Shown here: positions 1 through 18,700 of the stretch, one piece after another
How the letters are laid out: every line of letters starts with the position of its first letter
Position numbering within the stretch: position 1 is the stretch's first letter
Source: Trogon surrucura
Lineage: Eukaryota; Chordata; Aves; Trogoniformes; Trogonidae
NCBI GenBank assembly: GCA_020746105.1
Contig: CM036620.1
Coordinates: 42,180,706-42,244,705, forward strand
Length of the DNA: 64,000 bases
Direction of reading: 5' to 3'
Notes under the pieces: generated by a model
Databases searched by the model: none
What the model saw: the letters and a program-made list of their open reading frames with translations, nothing else
Told to the model about the DNA's origin: nothing
Position numbers and translations under genes: made by a program

Positions 1-2490
1 TCTTGTAGCACTACAAGTGTTCTTTTTATCCCCTGCACAGCTACTACAAAAGTATTTATAGGATAATACATAATACATTACACAAACTTACAGCTTTCCA
101 GCTGCATTATACATGTTTGCACATCCATTGGAAAATTTTTGAGATCCATTGGACAGGACAGTATTAAAGTCAATCTGAAAAAATGAAAAAAAAGTATTAA
201 AAATACCACAAAATTTTCATGGAATTGCACAGGAAGAGCATATGAAAACACTGGAAGTCAATAGAAATAGAAGAAAATACGTATTTTTGTTAGAAAGCAC
301 TCAAAAGGGATATGTATTAACTCAGCCTAGGATGACAATGTGGAACAAAATTATTATAGACTCTTGGAGAAAAACAAGTTTTCAGTAGGGTGGCCTAACC
401 TTCATGAGAACTCTAAATGATTGCTTTTTTTGTGCTGCAGCAGAATTATTGTACTGTTACAGTATTTCAAATCCTTGACATAAAATTTACCCAGATTTGC
501 AAGAATTTCATAGCAGATGTCAGCTGCAAATCATGGTGGCAAAGTAATTTATGTGTTATTGTCCTAAAATAAGGTGCTTAAACTGTCAACACGAAGGTTT
601 AAGATAACTTTTTGTTATATTGATGGTAGATTGAAATAGGCCTGTAATTATGAACTGCAGCTGTGTTTCACATTAGTCCTGATACTTGCTGGGAAATACT
701 TTGCAACCTATAGGCAAAAGAAGTATTTTTACATTTTGTGTCAATACAATAACTTATCTTTATACTGATACTTTTAGAAGATTGCAAAAGAAGAATATAA
801 GACATAAAGGCACATGTTTTCCCTCAGTGGACATATTTAGGTATGCAGGGTCATCACTTCATCTTTCTTCTTGCCAGAAATATATTTTGCATGAAAAATG
901 TGCCACATATTCATTTATCAGTTCAGTTGATAGAACATTCTCCAAAAAGCTGAGGGACTTGAGCCCAATTCCTTACACATAAGGCTCTTCTAGAATGTCT
1001 GTTCTCCAGTCACCCTCTCTTAAACCCATTACCTTGTTTTTAGCATTGGGGTTAAAGGCCAGTGGGCAGTAGGCAGCACATATGGCTGTATATTTCTTTT
1101 ACCCTAGTTTTTCCCCCTCCAAAGGTTCTTGATTCTTTGTTGCCCTAACTTCTGCTTAGTCTGCCAGTGACAGAGCTGCAGGGGGAGAGTTCGAAAAGGG
1201 AACTCAGACCCAGGCTCTATTCCCATGGTATTAACACAAGGTTCCAAATACAAAATCTGATTAGTAGGCTAGTAAAATGGCAAGTAATTTCAGAAAAGAG
1301 GCACCTGGACTTAATCTTGTGCTTCAAATATGTTTTAGTATTCTATATGAAGTATACATTGGATTGGGAACTGGAACTTTCTCATTATTTTATTGACTGA
1401 ATTGTTCCAATGCAATTAAGAGAGGAGGAGATGTTTGGAAATGAGAGGAAAAGAAAATTTAGAAATCTTTTTTTTCTTTCAATATCAGCACATTAGCAAT
1501 TAGCATGTCTCATCTCATCAAAAGCTTAACTGACTCAAACTCACATAACAACTGAACTAGATGCCAGTTATATGATTTTAAATCTGTTTCAGGAATTGTA
1601 ATAGCTCTTAGTTAAATCATGGCAATATAAATTTTCTGGCTCCATAAGAAACACAGGAGCTATCTGACATTTGATTTCATCACAGTCAGTGTTTGCTTTT
1701 ATATTTTGATATTATAATATTTCTCATCTTTCCCCTGCCCATACCATGTGACCATGAACTCGGTATGACTTCTACTGAAGCTGCAATCCAGACTTGCTTC
1801 AGTTGAGTGGTATCTATACTCCGTGTTGTTACGTATCTGGAGGGAGTAGGATGAGCAGGAGAGGTTATTTCATGATACCTCTCAGGGTGACTCAGACAGT
1901 CTGGAGAGAATTGATTTAGCTCTCCTTTCTACTTGGGTTCAGAAAATGAGTATTTTTTACTTGCTTTCCATCTATTTCTAGTCAGACTACATGTTGTGAG
2001 ACCAAAGAATGATTATGTTCCCAGACTGGCAGAGTAACTGCCTTTTGGATATGAAATGCTTATAGGAATTTTAACCCAAACCCTTTTCCTTGTGTAAGCT
2101 TGACAAGATGCTGCCCACTTACACTGGAAGGAGACTTCCTTGCCACTGATACACCCACACAAATCATAAATGTTTTCTTTTTCTCTTAGTATACAAACTG
2201 TTTGACAAATTGCTTATGTCTCCTCAAAAAGTCCAGTTGCCCATTAATAAAGTGTTGCAAAAGCATGGAAAGCAGAACAGTAAGTGGACAAGAGCTATAT
2301 TTGTTTTGAAAAGTGTGGCATTCTACACAAATAGGTCACTGTATTACCACCAAATCTCTATCAAGTCTAACGGAGCATTAGTATACTTATATCCAATATA
2401 TTTCTCATTAGAACAGGTTTTTCAAGATAAAGATGCATACTAATATCTGTATTAATATAAGGAAAGTGGGGAGAAGAAAAAATAAGTAGG
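1..2490. other. GLRA3 intron 4, left part: nothing recognised
   Basis: AT-rich intronic sequence. The short reading frames present have no family resemblance, no splice-site context and ordinary random composition. I recognise no repeat or RNA gene. Confidence 0.6.
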
Positions 2491-2495
2491 ATAAT

Positions 2496-3315
2496 TGTCA
2501 TGGGTTGGGGCTGGGCCGGCCACTAACGCGGACAGATGCTCTCTAGCCCCCTCTTTCCCCCCCCCCAAACGGGAAAAGGGAATAAGGCAGAGAGACTTAC
2601 AGGTGAGAGAAGAAAAACTAGAACAACTTTAATGAAAATAATAGAAATAATTGTCAAAAGATAAAAGTAAAGAACTATATACAACTATAGATAATAGCCT
2701 GATATCAAACCCAACTCCCTCCCCCGGTAGCAATCACCACTGGTGCTGCAGAGCAGGAGGCACCAGGGAAACCCCAGGCTCAGCGGCGGTGGGAGCTGGA
2801 TACAGGGAGCTGGATTTGGGAACTCAGGATCCGGATCAAAATCAGGAGGTCAGATGGAGTCCTCTCTGGACACCGGCCATTGCAGAAAAGAAGGGTGAAA
2901 AGGCCGAAAAAGGGCCAAAAAGGCAAAAGGGCCGAAACTCTCGTGATCACTCAATTTATACTAAATATGACGTATATGGGATGGAATACTCTCGTTGGCC
3001 ACCTGTCCTGTCTATTACCCTCCGGAGGTGCAACCTTTTACTTCCTTGTGCCCCCCTCTTACTACCCGGCACCCCCAGCGTGGCACAACAGAGCCAGCAG
3101 TGGCCTTGGTCACTGTAGGAATAAGTATAAGCAAGAGCCTTTCTGCATCCCAGTCCCAGGCAGTAACTGTAAGCATCAGGTGTTATCACTGCCAGTAGCA
3201 CACACTGTCTGCAAAAACATGCTGCTGACTTCAGAACGTGCAGCCTTTTAGAAGACACTAAACTGGAAAGTAAAAATCACTAAACAGAACTGGGTTTTTA
3301 GCTAAACCCAGGACA
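2496..3315 (-). mobile_element. Solo LTR of an endogenous retrovirus, sense to GLRA3
   Basis: An 820-bp element with TG...CA ends when read on the minus strand (begins TGTCCTGGGTTTAGCT, ends CCCATGACA). It is flanked by a 5-bp target duplication ATAAT at 2491-2495 and 3316-3320. On the minus strand a TATAAA box lies at 2955-2960 and an ATTAAA polyadenylation signal at 2628-2633, so U3, R and U5 are in proper order. There is no internal viral sequence, so it is a solo LTR left by LTR-LTR recombination. A purine-rich, imperfectly repeated AAAAAGGCC block lies at about 2896-2940. Its first bases resemble those of the provirus LTR at 32026, but it is twice as long and belongs to a different family. 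Confidence 0.85.
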
Positions 3316-3842
3316 ATAATTAAGTTTTGCCAATACTTATGACTGCTGCTTACAGCTTCTTTAACCTTTTCAAAAGTATATTTTTCACTTTTCCTCCATC
3401 TCCAGCAGTAAGTGAACTATTCTTTAAATGTCATGCTTACTCAAACAGGTCATGTTTCCATGTTGAAGTGCAACTGCAATATCCAAAAAGGTGAAAAAGA
3501 AATAACATGGGATTATCATGACATTGGAGGCTACAGCAAGTGAAGCTCGTACATAGGCCAGCTCAGATTATAATATTCCAGGTTTATTTGCTCTGTACAA
3601 GTGTCCTAGCTTCTCCAGGCTCAGTTCCTGTAAAGTGGGAGAGATAATCTCTTGTTATTTTTACTATGTGCATGCCTAATGAGGGATCAGCTTCTATTTT
3701 AGTACTAAAAATGACCAGTAATAATGATAAAGTTCTGTATCCAAACCTCACTACTTTAGTGATAGTTCTGCATCACTAGCAACTGAAGATATCCCTTAGC
3801 AGTTCTTGGATACATTTTTTTTATTATTTGATTAGAGGCTCA

Positions 3843-8160
<4,318 letters not shown>

Positions 8161-8530
8161 CTCATTAATGTTTATGACCTCAATATTGTTTATAAATATG
8201 TCAAGGGGGAATGTCAGGAAGATGGAACCAGGCTCTTTTCAGCGGCGTCCACTGACAGGACAAGAGGCAATGGGTGGAAGCTGGAACATAAGAGGTTCCA
8301 TAAAAATATGAGGAAAAACTTTTTTACTGTGAGGGTGACAGAGCCCTGGAACAGGCTGCCCAGGGAGGTTGTGGAATCTCCTTCTTTGGAGACATTCAAA
8401 ACCCGCCTGGACGCGTTCCTGTGCGCTCTACTGTAGGTGGTCCTGCTCTGGCGGGGGGGTTGGACTAGATGATCTTTGAGGTCCCTTCCAACCTCTAACA
8501 TTCTGTGATTCTGTGATTCTGTGATTCTGT
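8161..8530 (+). mobile_element. CR1 LINE 3' fragment
   Basis: The sequence matches the end of the CR1 second reading frame (translated piece [20 protein letters not shown]) and its short 3' end GATGATCTTTGAGGTCCCTT. It finishes in four ATTCTGTG units at about 8500-8530. It is 5'-truncated like most avian CR1 copies, and no target duplication is evident. The reading frame around 8128-8436 is a remnant, not a gene. Confidence 0.9.
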
Positions 8531-8971
8531 TCCCCTTCCTCCCTCAAAAAAAAAAGAAAAAAAAAGGAAGTTATCATGTGCTGAGTTATTGCTAGTGAAA
8601 TAGTATTAGTAGTTTCATCTTTCAGCACAACATCCTCAGTACCGCAACCTAAAAATGAATGTTGTAGAGCATATGTCGCTTCATTTTCTTTTTTTTTTTT
8701 TCCTTTGGTAAATGAAAAACATGTTTGGCCTTTGTTCTAAAAAATATTATGGTTGCCTTACGCAACTGTCTGCAACAGTCTAATTAAAAGCCCTCAGCAA
8801 TTTTACCTTTAATGTTTTAACTTTGATATAATACTGTGGGGAAAAAAGATAGACTTAAGACTAACTCCGCAAATGGAAGATAAAATGAGAGACTAAGCAG
8901 AAAATGGTTATTTTCTGAACCAGACGAATGCTGCACAAACCAGTATAGTACTAAACTTGATAACACTAAGA
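8531..8971. other. Intronic spacer with A-rich and T-rich runs
   Basis: Short AT-rich spacer between two CR1 copies, with an A-rich run near 8546-8565 and a T run near 8690-8702. Nothing else recognised. Confidence 0.5.
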
Positions 8972-9080
8972 AATCATAGAATCATAGAATGGTTTGGGTT
9001 GGAAGGGACCATAAAGATCATCTAGTTCCAACCCCCCTGCCATGGGCAGGGACACTTCCCACTAAATCAGGTTGCTCAAG
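8972..9080 (-). mobile_element. CR1 LINE 3' end, minus orientation
   Basis: Read on the minus strand this is the last 110 bp of a CR1 element. The plus strand shows ATCATAGAATCATAGAAT, the reverse of the ATTCTATG tail, then TTGGAAGGGACC. It is strongly 5'-truncated and non-coding. Confidence 0.88.
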
Positions 9081-12000
9081 TGGAATCACAATAAAAATAT
9101 AATACTTTTTTATTTCACAGTTTCTAAGATGAGTCTTTCCCTTATAACATTTGCTTTCCTGGTTTACTATAGGTAGATTTTATTATTTCTTTTTAATTTT
9201 AGAAAACCGCCACAGAAAATTTCACAAAAAGCAAGTAATTACTTTGGATTTTGTTATACTAATACAAAGGTTGTATCATGTGGGAACTTGTTGGGCCCAA
9301 TTTGTCACAGTTGTCTTTTCTCTCAGTTCTACTTCCTCATTCTCACTGTTAGTGCATGAAAAGCTACTACGTTACAGAATATATTAATAGTTTTAATTTT
9401 TACTAGCGAGTTGCTATCTCAGTCTCTGAAAACCATGCAACTTGACTTGTTTTTTAGTTTTGGCAGTGGGTAAAACTAAGGATGACCTCACTCTGGAATT
9501 AGAGAACCCATAGAGAGACTGGGAGCTACTGCAGTACTGCAGTAGGCCCCAGGAAGAGGCATCTTTGTTAATTTTCTAGAACCACAGGATTCCTCCCTCA
9601 GAAAGGTTATGTCTTCATCCAGGGGCCTTAGGAGAAAGCTTTCCTCTTGCAGTGTTTAATTTTTTTTAATCCTGTGACTTACGGAATTTTGCTGTATAAG
9701 GGCAAGTAATGCAGCTCCATATACGAAGACATGGAAAACTTTCAAGTTCTGCCCCAAGTTAGTTCGTTAAGCACTTTGTTGGTGATTAGGATCTCCAGAT
9801 TTGAACACTTGGAGGCTGAAGATGAGCAGTAAGGTTCCTGGATAAAAATCTCTAATCCTAGACTACTTTGAAAATAGTGGATGCTCTTACCTCCACCATT
9901 AAACAGGACCGGCCAGATGGTTTAGGGATTTGGGTGAGGGCTAACTTGCCTCTGATCTCAGGAAGCTTTAGGAAATTATTTGAGCTGTTCAGAAAAGATT
10001 GTTGATGGCTTTTGGATGAAGAGCTCTCTCTTTGTCCATGGATGTATAAAAGCAGATTTTAAAGTGTTCATAAATATTTTTAATCTTTCAGGGGGAGGGG
10101 GAGTGGGGTGTTGATTGTTTGGTTTTGTTTGTGTTTCTTATGCTTCTGAAGTACTAGGCATCCAGGTGGGTGTCCTGTGAGTAGTTTTTTTAAAGTTTTG
10201 TTTAAATTTTACATAATTCCGTTGCAGACTTTCACTCCGATAACTGTTTAACAACACTCATTTTGATGTCAATAGAACTAGAATTTACTTGGAAGAACTA
10301 GCTAAAACTAGGACTTCAAAATTGCTGCCTCAGGATACTTATTAGTACAGAGCTATTGGTCTTTGTCATTCAACCCATAGCTAGAAGAAGAAGAATATAG
10401 TTTCTCTGAGGACTCGATTTTTAGCTTCTGACTCCTATGTCTGTATTACAAAACATTCAAAATTTGTGGAATTCAACAGTGTGCTACTTATTTTCCACAG
10501 AGTTTAGAATGGAAACACTACAAAATGGACAGGTTCAGTTAATTTTAGTGTTAGGATTTTTTTCCGTTGTATTATCAGTAACGATGTCTGGATTTTAATT
10601 TCTGTGCTCACAAAAAAACATTACAACAAAAGTCAAAGCTAGTTTAATACCTAGGATGTTTACTCTTAAAAAATTAATTAAACATAGCACTGACATACAG
10701 TATAATAATGTTTGTCACAGCTCTTATGCATGTCCTCGAATACTCATTAATTGAAGACTGAATATAATAGTTCCATTCTTAATGGAAGTTGTGTGTTCCC
10801 AACTCCTAATGTGTTACACTAAAGTCACATTTTGCAACTTGTTCAATGTAATTGTTTTTAAGCTTTAGCTCAGGGGCTTTTAAAATGTTTGCACTTTCAA
10901 ACAGTAGTATGAGGGACTAGATGAAAATGGACATGACAATTACATGAAAAAACATCATGCACTAAGCCTCCGTCTTTGCTGATCTTTGCCATGTTCTCAG
11001 TCGGCAAAAGATTCCGTGGTTTGTTTTTTTTTTCTGTAGACAAATGATGTGTCCCTGAAGATTCTTTTGCTCTAACAGCAGAAGGTATTTCTTGCTAAGT
11101 GGAAAGCTGAGTTTTTCAGAGATTTTTCATTTGTTCAGACGAATTTTTGGTGCTACATATTCCATGTTATGAATACATTTTACATGTTAGCATTTAGAAA
11201 CTGGTTACAGTGAGTGGCTGAATGGGCTAACAGTAGAAATCTTTACGTATTTGAAATCATCCTCCCTTTCACCTCCTTGTGGAAATACAACCTAATTAGA
11301 TCAAATAGTAACTTGGGACTTCCATACTTACTTCCCCTGCAGTCTCTCTTGTGTTGGTAGGTAAATATGATATTGTCTAGAACAGGGTAGGTAAGGTAAA
11401 ATAAAAGTTGAACTAGCTCATGTAAAGAAGCAAGGCCTGTTAACTCCAGCAGCTTCAATACCTGCTAAAATGGGCTGTGAAACGGGCTATATGTCAAATT
11501 TTAAACAAACTTTTTTAGATATGAGTTGCCTTTAAATTTATTCATAGACATGAAGTACACCAAGAAGTCTGTCAGGAAAATCATGTTGTTTTAGAGGTAC
11601 TACACTGATGACATTGAAAAACATAAAAGTTAATGTGAGATTAAACTGTACTAGTACTGAGAAAGGGCACAATTTGTTTGGTTACACAAAGACATTTAGT
11701 GGCATTTGAAAAGTCCTACGATATTCTGCCCTTTGGCTGCTGGCGCAAAAAGACGTGTCTCCTGCAATCCTGTGACATGGCTACCAGCCTAGGCAACTCA
11801 GGGACTCTTAGGGGTTATTAACGCCATCTCCAAAAACACTAAATGCACTTAGGCAACTAAATAAAACTTGAACAGCTACGAATTCCATTCAGTATGCATT
11901 TGCTAACCTGCTCCTTTCATGAAGAAATTAACTTTCTGAACCAGAGCATGTGGGTCTAGATGAGTAGCGAGGGAGAAAGAAGAAATGTGAAGCTCATGGA

Positions 12001-15000
12001 CTTCCACTAGGTCCATGATGAAGTAGGTGGAAGTAGAGGTTACTCACTGAAAAGCTAATCTTATTTTGATAGATCTCAAATACCATAGTTTGTAATACTA
12101 TAGGCATATCAGAACCATAGTCACAGGAACAAGTCCAAAAACTTTTCCCTATATTTTGCTAAGCTGAGAAATTGTCTTGTTACAGTGTAAGGTCTAGTAC
12201 AAATATTTAAAAATCGCAGTAAAATCATCCAAAATGAACGACTTAGCCAGTATAAAGTATAAACATAAACTTCAAAAAGTGTTGTGTTATATATACGTAT
12301 TTTATATATGTTATACATTATATCAAGAATGTAAACTACATATTTTATATATTCAATTTTCTGAAACTTTAGAGTAGCTAGTCTCATAACACTCACAAAA
12401 TAAGGAAAAAATACATTGCAAAACAGAGAACTAATAAATACTTTTCAGTATTCTATCCCTTCAATTCTTCCAGGAGTCAAGTAGCTAAACTCTCATTCGA
12501 CTTAAATTTATAAAGAAGAGAGAGCAACTAAAAAAGAAGATTGTGAGAGATCGCACATATTGTAGCACACAATGCTTGTAGATGGAAAGCAGACTAGAAA
12601 TCTTCTCTAACTAATCCTGTTATGCCAATAAATTAGCTTTCGTATGTTCCTATACATTTGTATTTTGGAAATTTATTAACTGATAAAGAAATCTAGTGAC
12701 TGAAAGATTAGGCAATGTAAAGACCTCTTATTTTTTAAAGCAAGGGAATAAATTCAGATTCCCCAGAAGTGCTTTTGAAGATTATTGTTTTATCACAACA
12801 AAACAGGTTAAGTATAAATAGTGATACATACTTTTTCTCAGTTACATGTGTTCAATACATTTGTTTTTAATTCACCTTCAATATCTTCATGGTCGTGATA
12901 AAGTGTTTGATCAGTCTCTCAGAAGAAATGTCTTAAGAAGGTATCTGGCTGTTTTTTTTTCTGGGAAAGAAAGATGGGATTAAATTTGCTCCTAGAGTTT
13001 GGTAACATTCTGTAGAGGCTTGCAAGTTGGGACCTTTCTGAACTCTGGAGACGGCTGCAGCTAGATGAAGCTGATGTTTGTTAGCTTCGCTGTATCAAAA
13101 GCCCTGGATGAAGTTGTTGAGGAAGTAAAAGCCTTTCCAAGCTGGAGCATTAGAGGTAGAGGAGCAGATAAACCTGTGAGCTGGGGTTACCTGCAATTTG
13201 GAAAGAGGGAGGAAGGTGACAATCTGTAGATCCTGTCTAGAGGCACCTGTCTGGTGAACCTAGATTGCAGGGTAATGCTTCCTTGATAAAATGGTTAACA
13301 AGCTGATGGGACAAAGGAAGGTGCTTTGGGTATGAGTGAAGCTGCAGAACCCATTTTTTTTGTGCTGTAGGAGATGATTTGGCCTGCTGAGGTCTATACG
13401 ATAAGTGAGGCAGATTCTGAGGTTGTAAAGGTTATTTTGTGCTGTTGAACCAAACTGTCTCAGAGATGCTGAGTTTTTCTGTTGTGTAAATTGGTATTAA
13501 AGTCTAGAAGGACATAGGGGGGAAAAATAAAAAAAGAGATCTGGCACCATCATTCTAATGCCAATAATGTCATAGGGAGGGGCATGTCAGTAAAAGAGCG
13601 TATCAGCCCATATCTTTCTTTGATCGTATTGGCTCTGAAAGAAAATTAAAGCCTGAATCACAGTCTCATAATACTTCTTGTTCTACCAGCTGTTAATGAC
13701 CATATCTGACAGCATGCTGTGTATTCTCTCTGAAAAGCGAAAAAAAGCTATGTAGAAAACAGATTCTTACAAGCTATTTTGATAAGATGTATAATTTTAC
13801 TGTCTATTTTTAAAGTATTATAAAATAGTTTCAACTGTTTTGGATATGATTTAGGATGTGTCTTTGCAGTGTGGGTATGACGTATGAAAAATCTGAATGC
13901 ACAGCTCTTTATGCTGAGTGATTACTTTGGCTATTGTAACTAAAAATGCACACACAGAATGCATGAAGTACCAAGTATTCAGAACAAACAGAATGAAGAC
14001 ATGACAGTAGAACTGAATTTTTAAATGATGCCAGAATAAGTCAAACTTATTCAAGGAAAGAATTTCAAGGTTAATGCTTGATGTAAAGTGCTTGTACTGG
14101 AGGACTTTTCCAGCACATATTTGCTAGAGTCAAGAGCAGAAATTAGGAACAAAGGTGACAATTTCTTTTCCTAATTCAGGTTCATTTAACAGTTATTTTA
14201 AAGTTGACAGTAGCTTTTGTTTCTGTAAATGAGTGTTAGTAAATTTTAGGTTCGTGCAAAAATAAAGGAGAAAGGCTCTACTCTTACAGTGATAGATGGG
14301 GATTTATGGACTTAAGTCCTATTAGTGTTAATGGGAGTTAAGAAATCCTTATATATCGTGATGAGATTAACTTCCACTGCTTAAGTGCACATCATGAGGC
14401 AGATATTTGAAAAATTATTTCTTTAGGTCTAGTCTTTTAACATTGGTATGTGTTCTTGTAAACTACAGAAACAACATGAGTGTTATATAATCATAAGCTC
14501 AATGGAATTAAACTTCTTGTAGAATTGCAACAAAATATGAAACTTTATAAACCGTATACCTCATACAATGTGAACAGAGTTATGTAGCGATGCCACAATC
14601 TTATTTTCACAAATCCTCAGATTTTCTACAAGAGTGACTAAGTAGATCTCAGCTTGTAAATTATTTATCTTCGCAGCTTTTTCTGGGTAATGCTGTAATT
14701 GCTATAGCAGGGTATAGACTTTTAGCAACAGCTAACTTGATAGCTGCTATTTAAATAGATTGAAAAGAATAATATAAAAAAGTACAAGTAAGTAAGAAAA
14801 TGCTGGAGGGGATGGGAGCAATGCCATAGGCTTTCACAGTGCGGTGCTGTATAAGTCAGGGCTTTTCCTTTAAGTGAGGAAGAGCAGTCAGAGAAAGAAG
14901 AATCTATGTAAGCAAGCATAGCTAAGAGGTAAGAGAGGTGTGAATTTTTCTCCAGCTTTTCTAGAACAAGATCAGATGGGTATAGGCAAACACAGGATGT

Positions 15001-15610
15001 AAAAATTTGGCTAAAGGCTAAGTGTTCCTTGGAATGAGGAGATAAAGATTGTGGAAGAAACTTTTGTAAGGGCTGGCATGTAAAGAAACCATTTGGGGTT
15101 TAGACGGCATTAGAACAGGTGATGAATAGAATTATAATGTAAAATTGTCTGCAGTAGCTGCACTGTTGAGGTAGGAGGTCCCTTCAAGTTTTCTGTTCTT
15201 AATAATTGCAATAGGTGGCTATGGGGAAATGGAAAATTTGGTGCTTTTAAATTGAGCTGTTGTTCTGTATTGTACAGTGTTTTGTAAAATCTTTAAGAAT
15301 TTTTGTGAGAATGGACCAGAGAGCAGGAAAAAAGTATTTCCCTACAGTATGTCTGGAAGAGCTCATGTCACCTATACTGGTAAATGTTTACCTATTTTAG
15401 ATAAAACAGAACATTTGCTCTAAGGCTTAAAGTACTAAGGCAACTGCAGGCCTGGATTTATTCTTTTATTCAAATGAGGTAAAAAAAAATAATTATTTCT
15501 AGCTAGGTTTCCCTTAATGTAAGTAAGAATTTAAGCAGACATTGCCTAGCAACAAGTGTAAGCCTACCACTGCTGCCTGTTCTCTAGACTTATGAAACAA
15601 TCACTGACTG
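9081..15610. other. GLRA3 intron 3: nothing recognised
   Basis: AT-rich intron with scattered short open frames of no resemblance to known proteins. The block at 12950-13450 is somewhat richer in G and could be an old repeat, but I cannot place it in a family. Confidence 0.5.
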
Positions 15611-15716
15611 GTGTGTTCTAGAACTGGATATGGTGGCATCCCTGCTCACAACAGGGAGGTTGGATTAAAATGAGCTCTGAGGTCCCTTCCAGCCCAGGCC
15701 ATTCTATGATTCTATG
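15611..15716 (+). mobile_element. Orphan CR1-like SINE tail, 5'-truncated
   Basis: The block with TCCCTGCTCACAACAGGGAG and GGTCCCTTCCAGCCCAGGCC is nearly the same as the tail of the tRNA-derived SINE at 52180-52290. It lacks the tRNA-like head, so it is a 5'-truncated copy of the same family. Its ATTCTATG end runs into a small GAT repeat at about 15714-15730. Confidence 0.8.
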
Positions 15717-15730
15717 ATGATGATGATGAT

Positions 15731-18700
15731 ATCTGAAACTGGTACACATAGTCATATATCTGATTTGACATTTTTCTTAGGACTAGGAAGTCAAAGCAGA
15801 AGATGTATGCATCTGGTGGTAGGTGAGGAGAGATTTTGTGGATGTCCAGCTCAAACAAGTGGATACAGCCACTTGGCTTTCAGCACTTGGCCTGAGGTGT
15901 GACAGCTGGGACTATAAACTGCTAGTTGTTTCCTGAAGAATCTTGCAAACTTTATTCAACGTTTAACATTTTGTTGTGGCTGTTGTTCATTACTGAAAAC
16001 ATTTGTTTGTGGATTTATGTATTGGCAAAGAGTACCAAAGTGCTTAAGCATCATGCACTAGTCTTTTGTTAACCTGAATGACAAAAACCTGCTAAAATTT
16101 AGGAAGCAAAGACTATCAGTGTTTGCTTCTAAAAAGTCTGCATGCAGTTCTCTTCAATTATTGTAATTGGTAGGTATGGAACTGCATCTTCAAGCATCAC
16201 AAAAATAGGATCAGTAAAGAGCAGCCTGCTTTGAAATGAGGAAACTGTTGTCACACTCCACCTGCAGCTTTCACACATGAGCTCAGTGTGTCTGTCTTCT
16301 GCATGTGCCACAGTCTAGAAACACCATCCTTGCATACCGGGAAACGTGAGAGATTCCCTTTTGTCTCTTGCCAGTAAGTAATAAAAACTATGATGTCTGG
16401 AAAGCTTGACAGCACCACTCAGGTCTGAAATTAGTCAAAAGTTGCCCTTTATTTCTGACTTAGATATTTATTCTCCATATTGCATAAAGATCCCAGTGAA
16501 TTTCAGCTCCAAGTTCCATCAAACACTACAGGATTTGTCTGTGACTCAGTCACCAAGCCTCACTGGGACAAGTATAAAACATATTCCAATTCATCTTCTT
16601 CCAAAAAGTCTTGAAATAAATTATGGATCTCAACCACAAAAATGAACCCAGTCAGAACAACTGAAATGGGAATTTTAGTATTTCATTGCAGAACCCTTTC
16701 TGTATATTTCTAGATTCTGCTTTAAAGGCATCTTCTTTTTCGACAAGGACGACACCTTCACTTTGCTTGTGCCCATTACCTGGCTGCTGTCAGTGAAAAC
16801 TACTGGTTTGAACATCTGCTTTACCGTAGATATTTGTTTCTATATTTTCAGACCTGTGACTTGTTCATGCATAGAATATAATCCTCTTCAGTTCTTGCAT
16901 CACTTTTACATTTCCATTACTACCGCAAATGCACACTTGACTGAGTCGAATCCTCTACGACAGTACTTCTTCCATCTAAAGCTATCAAATATGTCAGAAA
17001 CTTTTTTCAAGTATATTTTCATCATTACAGCATCACTTTTTCTAGACTGTAACTTTACAGACGGTCTAGAGATGTGACAGCATGAAATAATTTCCTTTAA
17101 TAAGGAAAGTTTCAGTTCTTCATAAATCACTGAAAGGTTATCCAGAAATGGCAAGTTTTGAGGCCTGAAAACAAGACCTTGTTGTTTTTCCAGTGTTTTC
17201 TCAGAAAAATGCACTCTGTTACTAGGTAAGATTGCATTATATCTCTAGAGCTTTCATCACAATTTGGCCTCAGGATGCTATCTAAAATAAACCTGAGACT
17301 TGGTCTTGTGTTTGTTTGTTGCTGTTTCACAGGGACAAATAAGAAAGATTAACATAATGTTTAATAAGACAAGATTATTTGTTCCTTTTTGTACTGATTC
17401 ATAGCTTATAATTCTGTTTTTCTGTATATATTCATGTTAAATATACTGGTATTCAAGTGTGAAATATGTGGCAACCGTCCCTGTAACGGACCCTCCTTTT
17501 CAAATAACAAAATCATACTCTATTAATCAAGGAACAAACACTACTGCTCCCTACTAACTCACTGGAAAGTGGCTTCTAAAACCAGTTTACAAATCCCTGG
17601 CTTGAGGGGCCAGGGAAAGATGCTCGCCATTAACTTCTGCAAAGGTCATCAATTCCAGAAAAGGTAAAGCTTCTGGTGACTTTTAAAAACCAATTTAATC
17701 AGCCATTTTTGCTAGTTCAAACCTAAACCAAATCTAGCAGTCAAAACGGTTTTCTGCAGTGCAAAGCCCATTTGCTTCCCAAATTCCTGGAATTTAATTC
17801 TGGAATGATCCAATCCAAACACTGCCTATTATCTTTTTCTGAATCATTTATAAAACATCAAAGGGAAAAAAGGAAAAATCAACATTTCCTTTACTTTTTT
17901 AAAGTCACAAAAGATGCCCCAAAGGCTGGAGTTATTTCCTGAGAAAAAAAGACCAGTATAGATGCCAGGAAAGAGTATAGGAATATTCTCATTACAGAAA
18001 AAGAGAAGGTTAGGAAAAGATATAGAACAGTACAATCATCCTCATAAGCTTCACAGAGAATAGGAGATAAACACAGTGAGATTATATCTCCTAATTTCTG
18101 CCTTGTATCAGGATGATTTTCAGTGATAGTAGGGATTCCTCCACATTTGGAAATTCAGCTATTGGTACCTGATAACCATTACATGCAGCACCATCTGTAC
18201 TAACCTCTTCCACGCATAGCATCACCCAACCTGTCCATCTGCTGCACCATCTATCATGGTTTATCAGCAAATTAGATACTTGACGCTCATGTTTTTATGA
18301 ATGGTATCATTCCCAACAGGCACCTGAAAACACCTCTTCTCCTCAACATCCATCAGCAATATGCAGTGGGCACCCCTGATGAGCTTTTGCAAGCAGTTGG
18401 TACCATGGCACATCTTGTAACTCAGTGAGATGGACAGGAGTTGGCTGTGCTACCTTGTGTAACATCTCCTTGTCCCTCTCTGCTCCATCATGCTGTCGCA
18501 TTGTTGTAATGGCAGCCAGCATTTTACCTGATATCTTCCATCACATAGTATCTGAATTACAAGATTCTCTTCTGAAAAGTTATCCTGGACTAAAAGTTTC
18601 AGAACAGAACTACACACAACAGTGTTTTCCATTGCTGATTATAAGACCAATATACAGCTCTTTTTTTTCTTTCATTTGAAAAAAATGTCATGCTCTTTGT

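Noticed and set aside
2651-3118. 155-codon plus-strand frame inside the solo LTR
   Set aside because: It lies antisense in an LTR with clear ends, TATA and polyadenylation signals. No protein family resemblance.
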